In this document: in pieces, positions 35,144-43,773 of the stretch
Position numbering within the stretch: the first letter of the stretch is position 1
Layout of the letters: every line of letters begins with the position of its first letter
DNA from: Pseudomonas karstica
GTDB lineage: Bacteria > Pseudomonadota > Gammaproteobacteria > Pseudomonadales > Pseudomonadaceae
NCBI RefSeq assembly: GCF_009707515.1
Contig: NZ_WLYI01000031.1
Coordinates: 1-64,000, forward strand
Direction of reading: 5' to 3'
DNA length: 64,000 nucleotides
The notes under the pieces: model-generated
What the model was told of the DNA's origin: nothing
Seen by the model: only the letters and a program-made list of their open reading frames with translations
Database searches by the model: none
Position numbers and translations under genes: made by a program

Positions 35144-36004
35144 ATGGACATCCTCTACCAGATCCGCGCCCGCCAAGACTCGTTCAGCGCTGGCGAAGGG
35201 CGTATTGCCAAGTTGATGCTCGACGATGTCGGCTTCGCGGCGTCCGCCAGTCTGGAAGCATTGTCCCAGCGGGCCGAGGTCAGTACCGCCACCTTGTCGC
35301 GGTTCGCCCGCAGTGTCGGTTGCCGTGACCTGCGTGACCTGCGCTTGCAACTGGCCCAGGCCAATGGCGTCGGCAGTCGCTTTCTCGACCCTGCTGGCCT
35401 GCCTGAGCAATCGGCGTTTCACCGGCAGATTCTTGGCGATATCGAGGCGACCTTGCGTCAGCATCTGTCCGGTTTCAGTCAGCGTAGTTTTCTCGATGCG
35501 GTGAGCTTGCTGGGCAAGGCGCGGATGATCCATGCGTTCGGCATGGGCGGTCCATCGAGCCTGGGCAGTGACGAGTTGCAAGTGCGTCTGGTGCGCCTGG
35601 GCTACGCCATTGCCGCGTGCCACGATCCGGTGATGATGCGTGTGACGGCCGCCACGCTGAGTGCAGAACACGCGCTGATCGTTTGCTCCCTCACCGGTCT
35701 TACGCCGGAGTTGTTAGGCGCGGTGGAACTGGCTCGCAACTATGGCGCGCGGATCGTCGCTATCACTCTTGCCGACTCACCGTTGGCGCAATTGGCGGAC
35801 GTGCTATTACCGCTGCAACCGGCGGAAACCAGCTTTATCTACAAACCCACGGCGGCGCGCTACGGAATGCTGCTGGCCATCGACGTGCTCGCCACCGAGC
35901 TGGCCTTGACCCGGCCGGACGACAACCAGGAGCGCCTGCGCCGGATCAAATTGGCCCTGGACGATTATCGCGGCGGCGCCGATTGCCTGCCGCTGGGAGA
36001 CTGA
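35144..36004 (+). CDS. RpiR-family regulator with SIS domain
   Basis: 286 residues. N-terminal RpiR helix-turn-helix (SAGEGRIAKLMLDDVGFAASASLEALSQRAEVSTATLSRFARSVG), then a SIS sugar-binding domain (about 110-240) with IHAFGMGGPSSLGSDELQVRLVRLG and LIVCSLTGLTPE. Sits 15 bases after the GntP gene and 1 base before the deacylase gene, so it is part of the operon and probably controls it. Confidence 0.9.
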   Translation: MDILYQIRARQDSFSAGEGRIAKLMLDDVGFAASASLEALSQRAEVSTATLSRFARSVGCRDLRDLRLQLAQANGVGSRFLDPAGLPEQSAFHRQILGDIEATLRQHLSGFSQRSFLDAVSLLGKARMIHAFGMGGPSSLGSDELQVRLVRLGYAIAACHDPVMMRVTAATLSAEHALIVCSLTGLTPELLGAVELARNYGARIVAITLADSPLAQLADVLLPLQPAETSFIYKPTAARYGMLLAIDVLATELALTRPDDNQERLRRIKLALDDYRGGADCLPLGD

Positions 36005-36005
36005 A

Positions 36006-37469
36006 ATGAAGTACCACACGCTGATCCGCAGTGCGATGATCATTGATGGCAGCAACACGCCGGGTTATATCGCCGATGTAGCGTTGCGCGAGGGTCGTAT
36101 CGAAAAGATCGGCGACTTGGCGCACGCCACTGCCGAACATGAAGTCGACGCCACAGGTCGGGTGTTGGCGCCAGGCTTTATCGACGTCCACACCCATGAC
36201 GACACCGTGGTGATTCGTCAACCGCAGATGCTGCCCAAGCTCAGTCAGGGCGTGACCACGGTGATCGTCGGCAATTGTGGCATCAGCGCTGCGCCGGTAA
36301 GTTTGCGCGGTGATCCACCCGACCCGATGAACCTGCTGGGCAATGCGGAGGCCTTCGCCTATCCACGGTTTTGCGATTACCGCGCCGCCGTGGAAAGCGC
36401 CCACCCGGCCGTGAACGTCGCAGCGCTGATCGGTCATACGGCGCTGCGCAGCAACCATATGGATGACCTGCAGCGCACCGCGACGCCTGCTGAAATTACC
36501 GCCATGCGCGCGCAACTGCAGGAAAGCCTGGCGGACGGCGCCCTGGGCTTGTCCACCGGCCTGGCCTACGCCAGCGCCTTCAACGCCGACACCGATGAAG
36601 TGCTGCAACTGAGCGAAGAACTGACGGCCTTTGGCGCGGTGTACACCACCCATTTGCGCAGCGAGTTCGAACCGGTGCTGGAGGCGATGGACGAAGCGTT
36701 CCTGATCGGTCGTCACGCCAAGGCACCGGTGATCATCTCCCACCTCAAATGCGCCGGCGCCGGCAATTGGGGCCGCAGCCCGCAGTTGTTGGCGGCCCTG
36801 GAGCAGGCAGCGAAGACCCATCCGGTAGGTTGCGATTGTTATCCCTATGCCGCCAGTTCCTCGACCCTGGACCTCAAGCAAGTCACTGACGCTTTTCGTA
36901 TCACCATCACCTGGTCAACGCCGCACCCGGACATGGGTGGGCGGGACTTGCAGGACATTGCCGCGCAATGGGCCGTGCCGTTGATGGAAGCTGCCCGCCG
37001 ACTGCAACCGGCGGGGGCGGTGTATTACGGGATGGATGAGGCCGATGTACAACGCATCCTCGCTCATCCGCTGTCGATGGTCGGCTCGGATGGCCTGCCG
37101 GAAGACCCGTTCCCGCACCCGCGTTTGTGGGGCGCATTCCCGCGAGTGCTCGGGCATTTCAGCCGTGACGTGGGATTGTTCCCACTGCACACCGCTGTGC
37201 ACAAAATGACGGGCCTGTCGGCGGCGCGGTTTGGCCTGTCGGAACGCGGCGAAATTCGCGAAGGACATTGGGCTGACCTGGTGTTGTTCGATCCGCTGCG
37301 GGTGCGGGATGTTGCCGACTTCAAAGACCCCCAGCGCGCCGCCGAAGGGATCGACGACGTGTGGGTCAATGGTGTGTTGAGTTACCAGAACGGTCAAGCG
37401 AACGGCCAGCGGCCGGGACGGTTTTTGGCGCGCAGCGGAGATTTGCGGCAGGGCTTCAAGGCTCTATAG
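36006..37469 (+). CDS. N-acyl-D-amino-acid deacylase
   Basis: 487 residues, amidohydrolase fold. Zinc-binding DVHTHDD (His62, His64) and NCG (Cys91) as in D-aminoacylase, then ISHLKCAG, GSDGLPED with the catalytic Asp, HPRLWGAFPRVLGHF and the C-terminal EGHWADLVLFDP. It releases D-amino acids from N-acyl compounds. Together with GntP and RpiR it forms a transporter-regulator-enzyme operon; no D-amino acid dehydrogenase is next to it. Confidence 0.9.
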   Translation: MKYHTLIRSAMIIDGSNTPGYIADVALREGRIEKIGDLAHATAEHEVDATGRVLAPGFIDVHTHDDTVVIRQPQMLPKLSQGVTTVIVGNCGISAAPVSLRGDPPDPMNLLGNAEAFAYPRFCDYRAAVESAHPAVNVAALIGHTALRSNHMDDLQRTATPAEITAMRAQLQESLADGALGLSTGLAYASAFNADTDEVLQLSEELTAFGAVYTTHLRSEFEPVLEAMDEAFLIGRHAKAPVIISHLKCAGAGNWGRSPQLLAALEQAAKTHPVGCDCYPYAASSSTLDLKQVTDAFRITITWSTPHPDMGGRDLQDIAAQWAVPLMEAARRLQPAGAVYYGMDEADVQRILAHPLSMVGSDGLPEDPFPHPRLWGAFPRVLGHFSRDVGLFPLHTAVHKMTGLSAARFGLSERGEIREGHWADLVLFDPLRVRDVADFKDPQRAAEGIDDVWVNGVLSYQNGQANGQRPGRFLARSGDLRQGFKAL

Positions 37470-37498
37470 TAGTCGCTCATGAACAGGGAGCCACCACT

Positions 37499-37867
37499 AT
37501 GCACTTAGGAAGAGTCACCCCCATCCTGCGGATCTTCGACGAGACCAAGGCCCTTGAGTTCTACGTCGATTTCTTGGGGTTCAAGGTCGATTGGCAACAT
37601 CGGTTCGAGGCTAATTTCCCGTTGTACCTGCAAGTGTCGTCAGGAGAATGCGTACTGCATTTGTCCGAACATCATGGCGATGCTTCACCGGGGGCGGCAG
37701 TGCGGATTCAGGCCGAAGGTATTACGGCGTATCAGCAGCAATTGCTGGGCAAAAATTACCGCTATGCGAAGCCTGAGGTCGAAGAAACGCCCTGGGGGTC
37801 GCGGGAGATGAGCATCAAGGATCCGTTTGGCAATCGGGTGGTGTTTGTCGAAGAAATTGTGGATTAA
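37499..37867 (+). CDS. VOC/glyoxalase-superfamily protein
   Basis: 122 residues from ATG 37499 with CAGGGAG upstream. Two babbab modules: ILRIFDETKALEFYVDFLGFKVDW at the front and MSIKDPFGNRVVFVEEI at the end, as in bleomycin-resistance-like proteins. It lies 29 bases after the deacylase gene and ends at a terminator, so it is probably the last gene of that operon. True function unknown. Confidence 0.82.
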   Translation: MHLGRVTPILRIFDETKALEFYVDFLGFKVDWQHRFEANFPLYLQVSSGECVLHLSEHHGDASPGAAVRIQAEGITAYQQQLLGKNYRYAKPEVEETPWGSREMSIKDPFGNRVVFVEEIVD

Positions 37868-37897
37868 GTCTTCTGTCTGCGGAAAAACGCAGGCAAT

Positions 37898-37927
37898 AAA
37901 AAACCGCCTTGGTAGGGCGGCTTTTTT
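37898..37927. terminator. Bidirectional terminator between VOC gene and chemoreceptor
   Basis: AAAAAACCGCC (37898-37908) and GGCGG(C)TTTTTT (37916-37927) with a 7-base loop; T runs on both strands fit the two convergent genes. Confidence 0.88.
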
Positions 37928-37939
37928 ACGCCAGAGTAT

Positions 37940-39859
37940 TTACACCCGGAAATGGCTGACCATCTGCTGCAATTGGCCACCCAATCGAGCCAGTTCGACA
38001 CTCGACTTGGCGGTTTCGTCACTGGCCATGGCAGTCTGTTCCGACACATCACGCACGTTGACGATGCTGCGGCTGATCTCCTCGGCGACGGCGCTTTGCT
38101 GTTCGGCAGCTGCGGCGATCTGCTGGTTCATCGACTGGATATTCGAGACTGTGCGGGTAATGGTTTCCAGTGACACACCGGCTTTGCGGGTCAACTCGAC
38201 GCTGCTGTCGGTGAGGCTGCGGCTGTTGTTCATCACGTTGGCTACTTGTTGGGTGCCGTTCTGCAAACCGGCCACCAGGCCTTCGATCTCCTCGGTGGAT
38301 TTCTGCGTGCGCTGAGCCAGGCCGCGGACTTCATCGGCGACCACGGCAAACCCACGTCCGGCTTCACCGGCACGTGCCGCTTCGATGGCAGCGTTGAGCG
38401 CCAGCAGGTTGGTCTGCTCGGCCACGGCCTTGATCACGTCCATCACGCTGCCGATTTTGTTGCTCTCTTGTTGCAGGTGCGCCATGGCGTCGGTGGAGCG
38501 GGCCACCTCATCGGCCAGGCGTTCGATCTGGGCGATGGCTTCGGCCACCACCTTGTCGCCGGCACGCGCTTCGCCGTCGGCAGCCGAGGCGGCCAGGGAG
38601 GCTTGCTCGGCATTGCGCGCCACTTCCTGCACGGTGGCGGTCATCTCGTGCATGGCAGTGGCCACCTGATCGGTCTCGATCTTCTGGCTGTTGACCCCGG
38701 CGCTGGTTTGCTCGGTCACGGCCGACAGTTCCTCGGCGGCGCTGGCGATCTGAGTGACACCATCGCGGATGCCGGCAATCAGTTCGCGCAAGGTGCTGCC
38801 CATGCGCTGGATACCTTGTTGCAGCGCGCCCAACTCGTCACGGCGAGTGACCTGGATGTTGTGGCTCAAATCGCCGGAGGCGATGCGCTCGACCACCGCG
38901 AGGGTTTCTTGCAATGGGCGAGTGATCTGCCGGGTGATGATCAGGGCGGCGATGATGCCCACCAGCAGGGCGAGTGCAGTGCTGATCAATTGCAGGCTGC
39001 GAGCCTGGGCGCTTTCGCTATCGCGGCGCTGCAACTGAATGTCATACAGCGCCTCGCTGCGCGAAACAATGCCTGCGCCTTGTACGGTCATTTCCTGGCG
39101 GGCGAGGACGATGTTGGCGTTGGCAGCTTTATAGGCCTGCACCGCGCTGCGATAAGCGCCGAGGGTGTTTTGCAATGCGCTCAATTCGGTTGGCTGGCTG
39201 GCGCCGAACACATTGTCCAGTTCTTTCAAACCCTTGATCGCGGCTTCGATTTGCGCTGCCGCATGCGCCTCGGTGTCTGGGTTGACGTTAGCGGTGTAGC
39301 CGCGCACTTCATAGCGGGCCAACAGGAACTGTTCCTTGGTGTGGGTGATGGCCTCGAACTGGGTAAACCGTTCGGTGCTGTCCGGTATTTGGTGCACGTT
39401 GCGCTCAAGGGTGTTGATCACCGCGTTGGCGGCGTCGGCGCGATCGCCCATGGTTTGACGTGCGGCGTTGCCGTTGCGGTAGGCCTCGCGCATTTTGTTC
39501 AGCGACTGTTGGTACGCGGTGATGATGTTTTTCTGTTCGGTGAGCAGTTTGAGGTTTTCCGGGCTTTTGAAGCTGTTCAGCAGTTTTTGCTGCTGGGCCA
39601 CGAACCCGTCGAGGCTGGCCTGTACGTTTTGCGCCACGCTTTCGTCACCGTTGGCCAGCATGTATTGCAGGCGCACGATGCGCAATTTGGTCAGCGAGGC
39701 ATTGAGCTGGGTGATGTCGCTCATCCAGTTGCTACGGTCGATCAACCCGCCGAGGCTGGTCCAGCCGGTGAAGGCCAGGATCGAAGTCAGGGCGAGCACC
39801 AGGCCGAAGCCCAGGCCGAGTTTCAGGTTGACGCTGAGGTTGGCGAACCAGTTGTTCAT
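37940..39859 (-). CDS. Methyl-accepting chemotaxis protein with helical bimodular sensor, McpS-like
   Basis: 639 residues. Membrane segment 1 (about 12-34), a large all-helical periplasmic domain of about 250 residues (helical bimodular type: TQLNASLTKLRIVRLQYMLANGDE, then TERFTQFEAITHTKEQFLLARYEVRGYT), membrane segment 2 (about 292-315, LISTALALLVGIIAALIIT), HAMP, and the signalling domain with the hairpin tip EQTNLLALNAAIEAARAGE near 480-500. Length and pattern match McpS of P. putida, which senses TCA-cycle intermediates; ligand specificity is inference. No C-terminal CheR-binding pentapeptide. Confidence 0.9.
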   Translation of the reverse strand: MNNWFANLSVNLKLGLGFGLVLALTSILAFTGWTSLGGLIDRSNWMSDITQLNASLTKLRIVRLQYMLANGDESVAQNVQASLDGFVAQQQKLLNSFKSPENLKLLTEQKNIITAYQQSLNKMREAYRNGNAARQTMGDRADAANAVINTLERNVHQIPDSTERFTQFEAITHTKEQFLLARYEVRGYTANVNPDTEAHAAAQIEAAIKGLKELDNVFGASQPTELSALQNTLGAYRSAVQAYKAANANIVLARQEMTVQGAGIVSRSEALYDIQLQRRDSESAQARSLQLISTALALLVGIIAALIITRQITRPLQETLAVVERIASGDLSHNIQVTRRDELGALQQGIQRMGSTLRELIAGIRDGVTQIASAAEELSAVTEQTSAGVNSQKIETDQVATAMHEMTATVQEVARNAEQASLAASAADGEARAGDKVVAEAIAQIERLADEVARSTDAMAHLQQESNKIGSVMDVIKAVAEQTNLLALNAAIEAARAGEAGRGFAVVADEVRGLAQRTQKSTEEIEGLVAGLQNGTQQVANVMNNSRSLTDSSVELTRKAGVSLETITRTVSNIQSMNQQIAAAAEQQSAVAEEISRSIVNVRDVSEQTAMASDETAKSSVELARLGGQLQQMVSHFRV

Positions 39860-40030
39860 CGAATGCCTCCAGGCACGCAGTCATTTCATTGTCGGCACTG
39901 GAAGGTTGTTGTTCTTGGGGCCAGTACAAAGGTGTAGAGGGTTATCGGCTAAAAACACCTCAACTGAAGTAAGTTTTCATGCAGGCTGGATTTACCTTGC
40001 AGGCGTGCATAAAGGCCCGCTAACGATTAC

Positions 40031-40056
40031 TCAGGCATCAGGCATCAGGCATCAGG
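40031..40056. repeat. 7-bp tandem repeat TCAGGCA, 3.7 copies
   Basis: TCAGGCA at 40031, 40038 and 40045, then TCAGG at 40052. It lies in the 480-base gap (39860-40339) between the chemoreceptor and the hydrolase gene and covers the stop codon of the coding-like fragment on the - strand. The rest of the gap holds that fragment and one palindrome. Confidence 0.8.
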
Positions 40057-40261
40057 TGCCAGGTGCATGAGGCACGAAAGGCGCTGGCGCTGCTTTTCGC
40101 GAGAAGCCCACGTTCAATTGCTCCAGATGGATCAATTCGCTGGGCTTTTCCTGCTCTGGAATCGGGTTGTTTTTGAGCAGGTAGGTGCCTATCTGGCTCA
40201 GGTAACTGCGTATTTCCTGGAACGACGGCGTGACACTGTCTCGGTGAGGCGATGCCCATGG
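40052..40261 (-). pseudogene. Coding-like 69-codon fragment without a start codon
   Basis: On the - strand a frame is open from just after a TAG (40264-40262) to TGA 40054-40052. Its translation looks protein-like (PSFQEIRSYLSQIGTYLL, KPSELIHLEQLNVGF), more so than the alternative frame there. It has no ATG, GTG or TTG start in a good position, so it could be the remains of a longer gene, or a real short gene with a frameshift near 40250. Not recognised. Confidence 0.35.
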
Positions 40262-40296
40262 CTATGACTCCATGGTGATGAATTGGAGTCATAGCC
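40260..40296. repeat. Perfect 13-bp inverted repeat
   Basis: GGCTATGACTCCA (40260-40272) and TGGAGTCATAGCC (40284-40296) are exact reverse complements around 11 bases. It lies downstream of the hydrolase gene and may be its terminator structure, though T runs are missing. Confidence 0.7.
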
Positions 40297-40339
40297 TGGC
40301 GCGCTCAACCAGTGTCGCGGTGGTAGATACGTGGTGTTT

Positions 40340-42160
40340 TCATTCGGTGTCGATGACAGTTGTCAGCACCAGGCGTGAGGCATATTCGCCTCCTAAATGA
40401 ACCGTATTGAGCGCGCGTCGCCGATGCTGCGCCTGCCCCTGCGCTTCCCCGCTGTTGGGGTTGACGTCAAAGTGCGGGAAATTGCTGCTGGCGATGTCCA
40501 GGCGCAGTCGATGGCCACGTTTGAACAGGTTGCAGGTGGCGAAAGGTTCGATGACCACCTTGACGCGCTCGCCGGGTGTCAGCCATGTCGGTTGTTCCCA
40601 GGCATCGCGGTAGCGGCAACGCCGGATACCATCGGTGATATTCATCGCATAGCCGTCGGGGTAGTCGGCGCTTGGTGGGTAAACATCCACCAGCTTGGCG
40701 GTGAAGTCAGTGTCGGGCGCGTCACTGTCGATCCACAGTTCGATGTGCAAGGGGCCGGCGACGGTCAGGTCCTGTTCCAGTGGCTCGGTCTGGAAACTCA
40801 GCACATCCTCGCGCTCGGCCAGTGGACGATTGTCGCCGCGGCTGCCGAAAAAGCCGCTGGACTCCCGTTGATCGAAAGCCCCACCGGCGAACACGGGCGC
40901 CCCCGAGGTCAGCGCGCCGCCCAGGGTCGGGACGGGGTGGTTCGGGTCGGCGTAATAGCTCAAGCGATCCTTGTCGTCAGGGCGCAGCGAGCTCAGTTGG
41001 TGGCTGGCCGTGAGGTAAAGCGTGCGCGACTCGCTATGGGGCAACGGCCATTGCGAGCTATTCAGCCAGCGTCCGCCGTGTTGCATCCGGCCGTTTTGAT
41101 CTTTGGCTCCACTGCCGCCGCCCATCAGGAATACCTTCACGTGAGCAGCCGTTGACGGGTGTGTCGCCTTGAGTGAATGTTCGAACCAGTTCAGCCGACA
41201 GTCCAGCCAGTTGCTGTCGACCTGCCCGTCGAATGCGGCCTGTGGGCCGAACTCGACATCACCGCTATGGGTGATATTGCGATCACCATGTAACCAGGGG
41301 CCCATGATCAATTGGTGCGAGTGGCTGCTGTTTTTGCTGAAGGCGGCGTAATTGGCCAGTGTCGAGCTGACATAGGCATCGTACCAACTGGACATGAACA
41401 GCACCGGGATGTCCGGAAGGTTCTGATAATGCCCTTCGGCGTAGATCCCCGGCGTTTGCCAGTACGGGCCAAAGTCGCCCTGGGCCCACTGTTCCAGCAG
41501 GTAGGTTTCGTATTCAGGAACATGACGCAACGGTGATTGCCCGGCTTGCCAGGGCATGCGGGCGAACCATTGGTGAATGTCTTCCTGTTCCAGGGCTTCT
41601 CGTATGGCTGGATCGGCCAGCGCCGCGGGGCTTTCCTTGGCCTGGCGAAAAGCCCAGGTCGCCTGTTTGAGTTCGAACGCGCCACCCTGGCGGATCCCAC
41701 ACTGATAGGCGTTGGCGAAGCCGCCGCTGTCCAGCACCATGCTACTGAGCCCCGGCGGATGCAGGCAGGCCATGGCCAACTGGGTATGGGCGGCATAAGA
41801 CAAACCCATGCTGCCAATCCTGCCGTTGCACCAGGGCTGCTCGACGATCCAGGCGAGGGTGTCGACACCGTCTTCGCCCTCGGCGGTGTATTTGGTGAAT
41901 ACGCCTTCGGAGGCATACCGTCCGCGGCAATCCTGGAAGATCGCGACAAAGCCCTGGGCGGTAAAACGGGCGGCCATTTGCTCGCGGGAAATGTGCTGGC
42001 CGTCGAGCTGTTTTTCCGAGCGCGACGGTTTGCTCTTGTCATAGGGCGTGCGTTCGATCACCACCGGAAACGGCCCAGCGGTACCCATCGGCAGATAGAT
42101 ATCGGTGGCCAGGTGGATGCCATCACGCATTGGGATCATCTGGTTGTGTAGCGTCTGCAT
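40340..42160 (-). CDS. CocE/NonD-family hydrolase (X-Pro dipeptidyl-peptidase type)
   Basis: 606 residues from ATG 42160, preceded by AAGGAAG; a longer frame to 42205 would overlap the permease gene. Alpha/beta hydrolase core with the nucleophile in GRIGSMGLSYAAHTQ (Ser in GLSYAA), PVVIERTPYDKSKPSR and RDGIHLATDIYLP at the N terminus, and a C-terminal jelly-roll (GPLHIELWIDSDAPDTDFTA and SSNFPHFDVNPN). Relatives cut X-Pro peptides, amino-acid esters or cocaine. It sits 34 bases downstream of the permease gene, so substrate import and hydrolysis are probably linked. Confidence 0.88.
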   Translation of the reverse strand: MQTLHNQMIPMRDGIHLATDIYLPMGTAGPFPVVIERTPYDKSKPSRSEKQLDGQHISREQMAARFTAQGFVAIFQDCRGRYASEGVFTKYTAEGEDGVDTLAWIVEQPWCNGRIGSMGLSYAAHTQLAMACLHPPGLSSMVLDSGGFANAYQCGIRQGGAFELKQATWAFRQAKESPAALADPAIREALEQEDIHQWFARMPWQAGQSPLRHVPEYETYLLEQWAQGDFGPYWQTPGIYAEGHYQNLPDIPVLFMSSWYDAYVSSTLANYAAFSKNSSHSHQLIMGPWLHGDRNITHSGDVEFGPQAAFDGQVDSNWLDCRLNWFEHSLKATHPSTAAHVKVFLMGGGSGAKDQNGRMQHGGRWLNSSQWPLPHSESRTLYLTASHQLSSLRPDDKDRLSYYADPNHPVPTLGGALTSGAPVFAGGAFDQRESSGFFGSRGDNRPLAEREDVLSFQTEPLEQDLTVAGPLHIELWIDSDAPDTDFTAKLVDVYPPSADYPDGYAMNITDGIRRCRYRDAWEQPTWLTPGERVKVVIEPFATCNLFKRGHRLRLDIASSNFPHFDVNPNSGEAQGQAQHRRRALNTVHLGGEYASRLVLTTVIDTE

Positions 42161-42194
42161 GGGGAAAACACTTCCTTGGAAAACAGTCATCGAC

Positions 42195-43634
42195 TCAGTA
42201 CCCAATCGCTACTGCAATGGCCAGCAACACCATCGCCAGCACGGCATAGATCAAAAACAATGGCAGGATGTAGCGCGCCCACTGGCCCCAGCCGACATTC
42301 GCGGTGGCCAACAACACCAGCAGGCCGCTGGAGGTCGGCGTAATCATGTTGGTCAGCCCATTGCCCATCAGGAACGCGAACACGGTGGTCTGCGGGCTGA
42401 CGCCGGACAGCTGGCCCAAGGGCCCGAAGATCGGCATGGTCACGGCAGCCTGGCCCGAGGTGGACGGGATCAGCACGTCCAGTCCCAATTGCGCGAAGAA
42501 CATGCCGTACGCCGAGACCAGCGGCCCGTGATCGCCCACCAGGTTGGCCAGGCTGTTGACGATGGTGTCCAGCACCTGGCCGGTGCTGAGGATTATTTCC
42601 ACGGCGGTCGCCAGGCCTATCAGCACACCGGCAATCAGCACCTTTTTCATGCCGTCGACGAAAGCGCTGGCGGCGACGCTGGCGCCGAGCCCGGCGATTA
42701 CACTGAAGGCCACGGTCAGCAACAGGTAGAACGCCGACAGTTCGTGGTATTTCCACTCCCAGCGGTTGGAGGCGTAGACCAGGAAGCCGATGCCGGTGCC
42801 AAGCACAAGCAGGTTTGCCAGATGACGGACAGGCAGCGGCTTGCGTTCGAAAGTGATCTGCGCGCTGGCATCAAAACCATGCTTGCGAATGCTCCACAGC
42901 ACAAACCCAATGCCCACCAACAGGAAGGTGCAGTAGGCGAGGACGCGCATACTCAAGCCGCTGAAAATCGGCAGCCCGACCATTGGCTGGGCCACCGACA
43001 GCGCCACCGGGTTTGAGATCGACGCCAGGTAGCCGATCTTCACCGAGATGGTGACGATGGCCAGGCCGATAAGGTTCGATAGCCCCAGGCGGTTGGCCAT
43101 GGCGACCATCAGCGGCACGATCAGGATGAATTCCTTGGCCAGGCCCATAAAGGTGCTGCCGGCGGAAAACACCAGCATCAGGCTGGGCACCAGCACGTAG
43201 ATGTTGCCTCGGGTCAGCCCCAGCAAGCGCTCCAATCCGGCGTCGATCACCCCGGCCTTGTTCAACACGCCAAACATGCCGCCAATGAACAGCACCATGA
43301 AAATCAACGCTGCGCGCTTCTCGATGCCCTGGGGAATGGCCATGAAACCTTCCACCAGCGACACCGGGCGGGCCACGCTGTCACCGGCTTTACGCGGCTC
43401 CAGTGAGAGCAATTGGCCCAGGGCGTTGTGTTTTTCCAGCACCTGATAAGAGCCAGGCACCACCAGGCCGTCCTGGCGCTGGAACTTGCCCGAGTTCACC
43501 GCGTAGGTAAACGCCACCGCGAGCAAGACGATGCTCAGCAGGATAATGGCCGGGTTGATTTGTTTACGTTGTGCGGGTTTGTCCGCCGCCACTTCGGCTG
43601 GCGGTTGGGTACGGATGATCTGCGGTTCGGTCAT
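42195..43634 (-). CDS. YfcC-family integral membrane permease
   Basis: 479 residues from ATG 43634 (AGGGG upstream), with about 12 membrane segments and a central hydrophilic loop. Motifs typical of the YfcC/short-chain-acid or C4 carrier group: VEGFMAIPQGIEKRAALIFMV, GGMFGVLNKAGVIDAGLERL, SAGSTFMGLAKEFILIVPLM, LIPSTSGQAAVTMPIFGPLGQL and TNMITPTSSGLLVLL. The likely cargo is a small organic acid or peptide. Its promoter is a copy of the one in front of the oprD-like gene. Confidence 0.85.
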   Translation of the reverse strand: MTEPQIIRTQPPAEVAADKPAQRKQINPAIILLSIVLLAVAFTYAVNSGKFQRQDGLVVPGSYQVLEKHNALGQLLSLEPRKAGDSVARPVSLVEGFMAIPQGIEKRAALIFMVLFIGGMFGVLNKAGVIDAGLERLLGLTRGNIYVLVPSLMLVFSAGSTFMGLAKEFILIVPLMVAMANRLGLSNLIGLAIVTISVKIGYLASISNPVALSVAQPMVGLPIFSGLSMRVLAYCTFLLVGIGFVLWSIRKHGFDASAQITFERKPLPVRHLANLLVLGTGIGFLVYASNRWEWKYHELSAFYLLLTVAFSVIAGLGASVAASAFVDGMKKVLIAGVLIGLATAVEIILSTGQVLDTIVNSLANLVGDHGPLVSAYGMFFAQLGLDVLIPSTSGQAAVTMPIFGPLGQLSGVSPQTTVFAFLMGNGLTNMITPTSSGLLVLLATANVGWGQWARYILPLFLIYAVLAMVLLAIAVAIGY

Positions 43635-43709
43635 GCTGGCTGCCCCTGCGTGCGCTCCCCTTGTAGGTGGGCAGGCACTGTTTTTGTTTTGGGTAATGAC
43701 GCTTGGTTG

Positions 43710-43773
43710 GGCGGACACTAGGGCAAAGTTTTACCGGCGACAACGTTATGCGTGGGATGGGTTGGGGTATGCG
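43710..43773 (-). promoter_or_regulatory. LysR-controlled promoter of the permease-hydrolase operon
   Basis: Read toward the permease: CGCATA (43773-43768), CGCATA (43752-43747, 21 bases on), then TTGTCG (43743-43738) as -35, a 17-base spacer and TAGTGT (43720-43715) as -10. CACGCATAACGTTGTCG and TAGTGTCCGCC are identical to the promoter at 44704-44767. The upstream half overlaps the last codons of the LysR gene. The start codon lies about 80 bases after the -10. Confidence 0.75.

Noticed and set aside
37952..39937. 563-codon open frame on the + strand opposite the chemoreceptor
   Set aside because: Gly/His/Gln-rich shadow of a highly helical protein; the chemoreceptor frame is certain.
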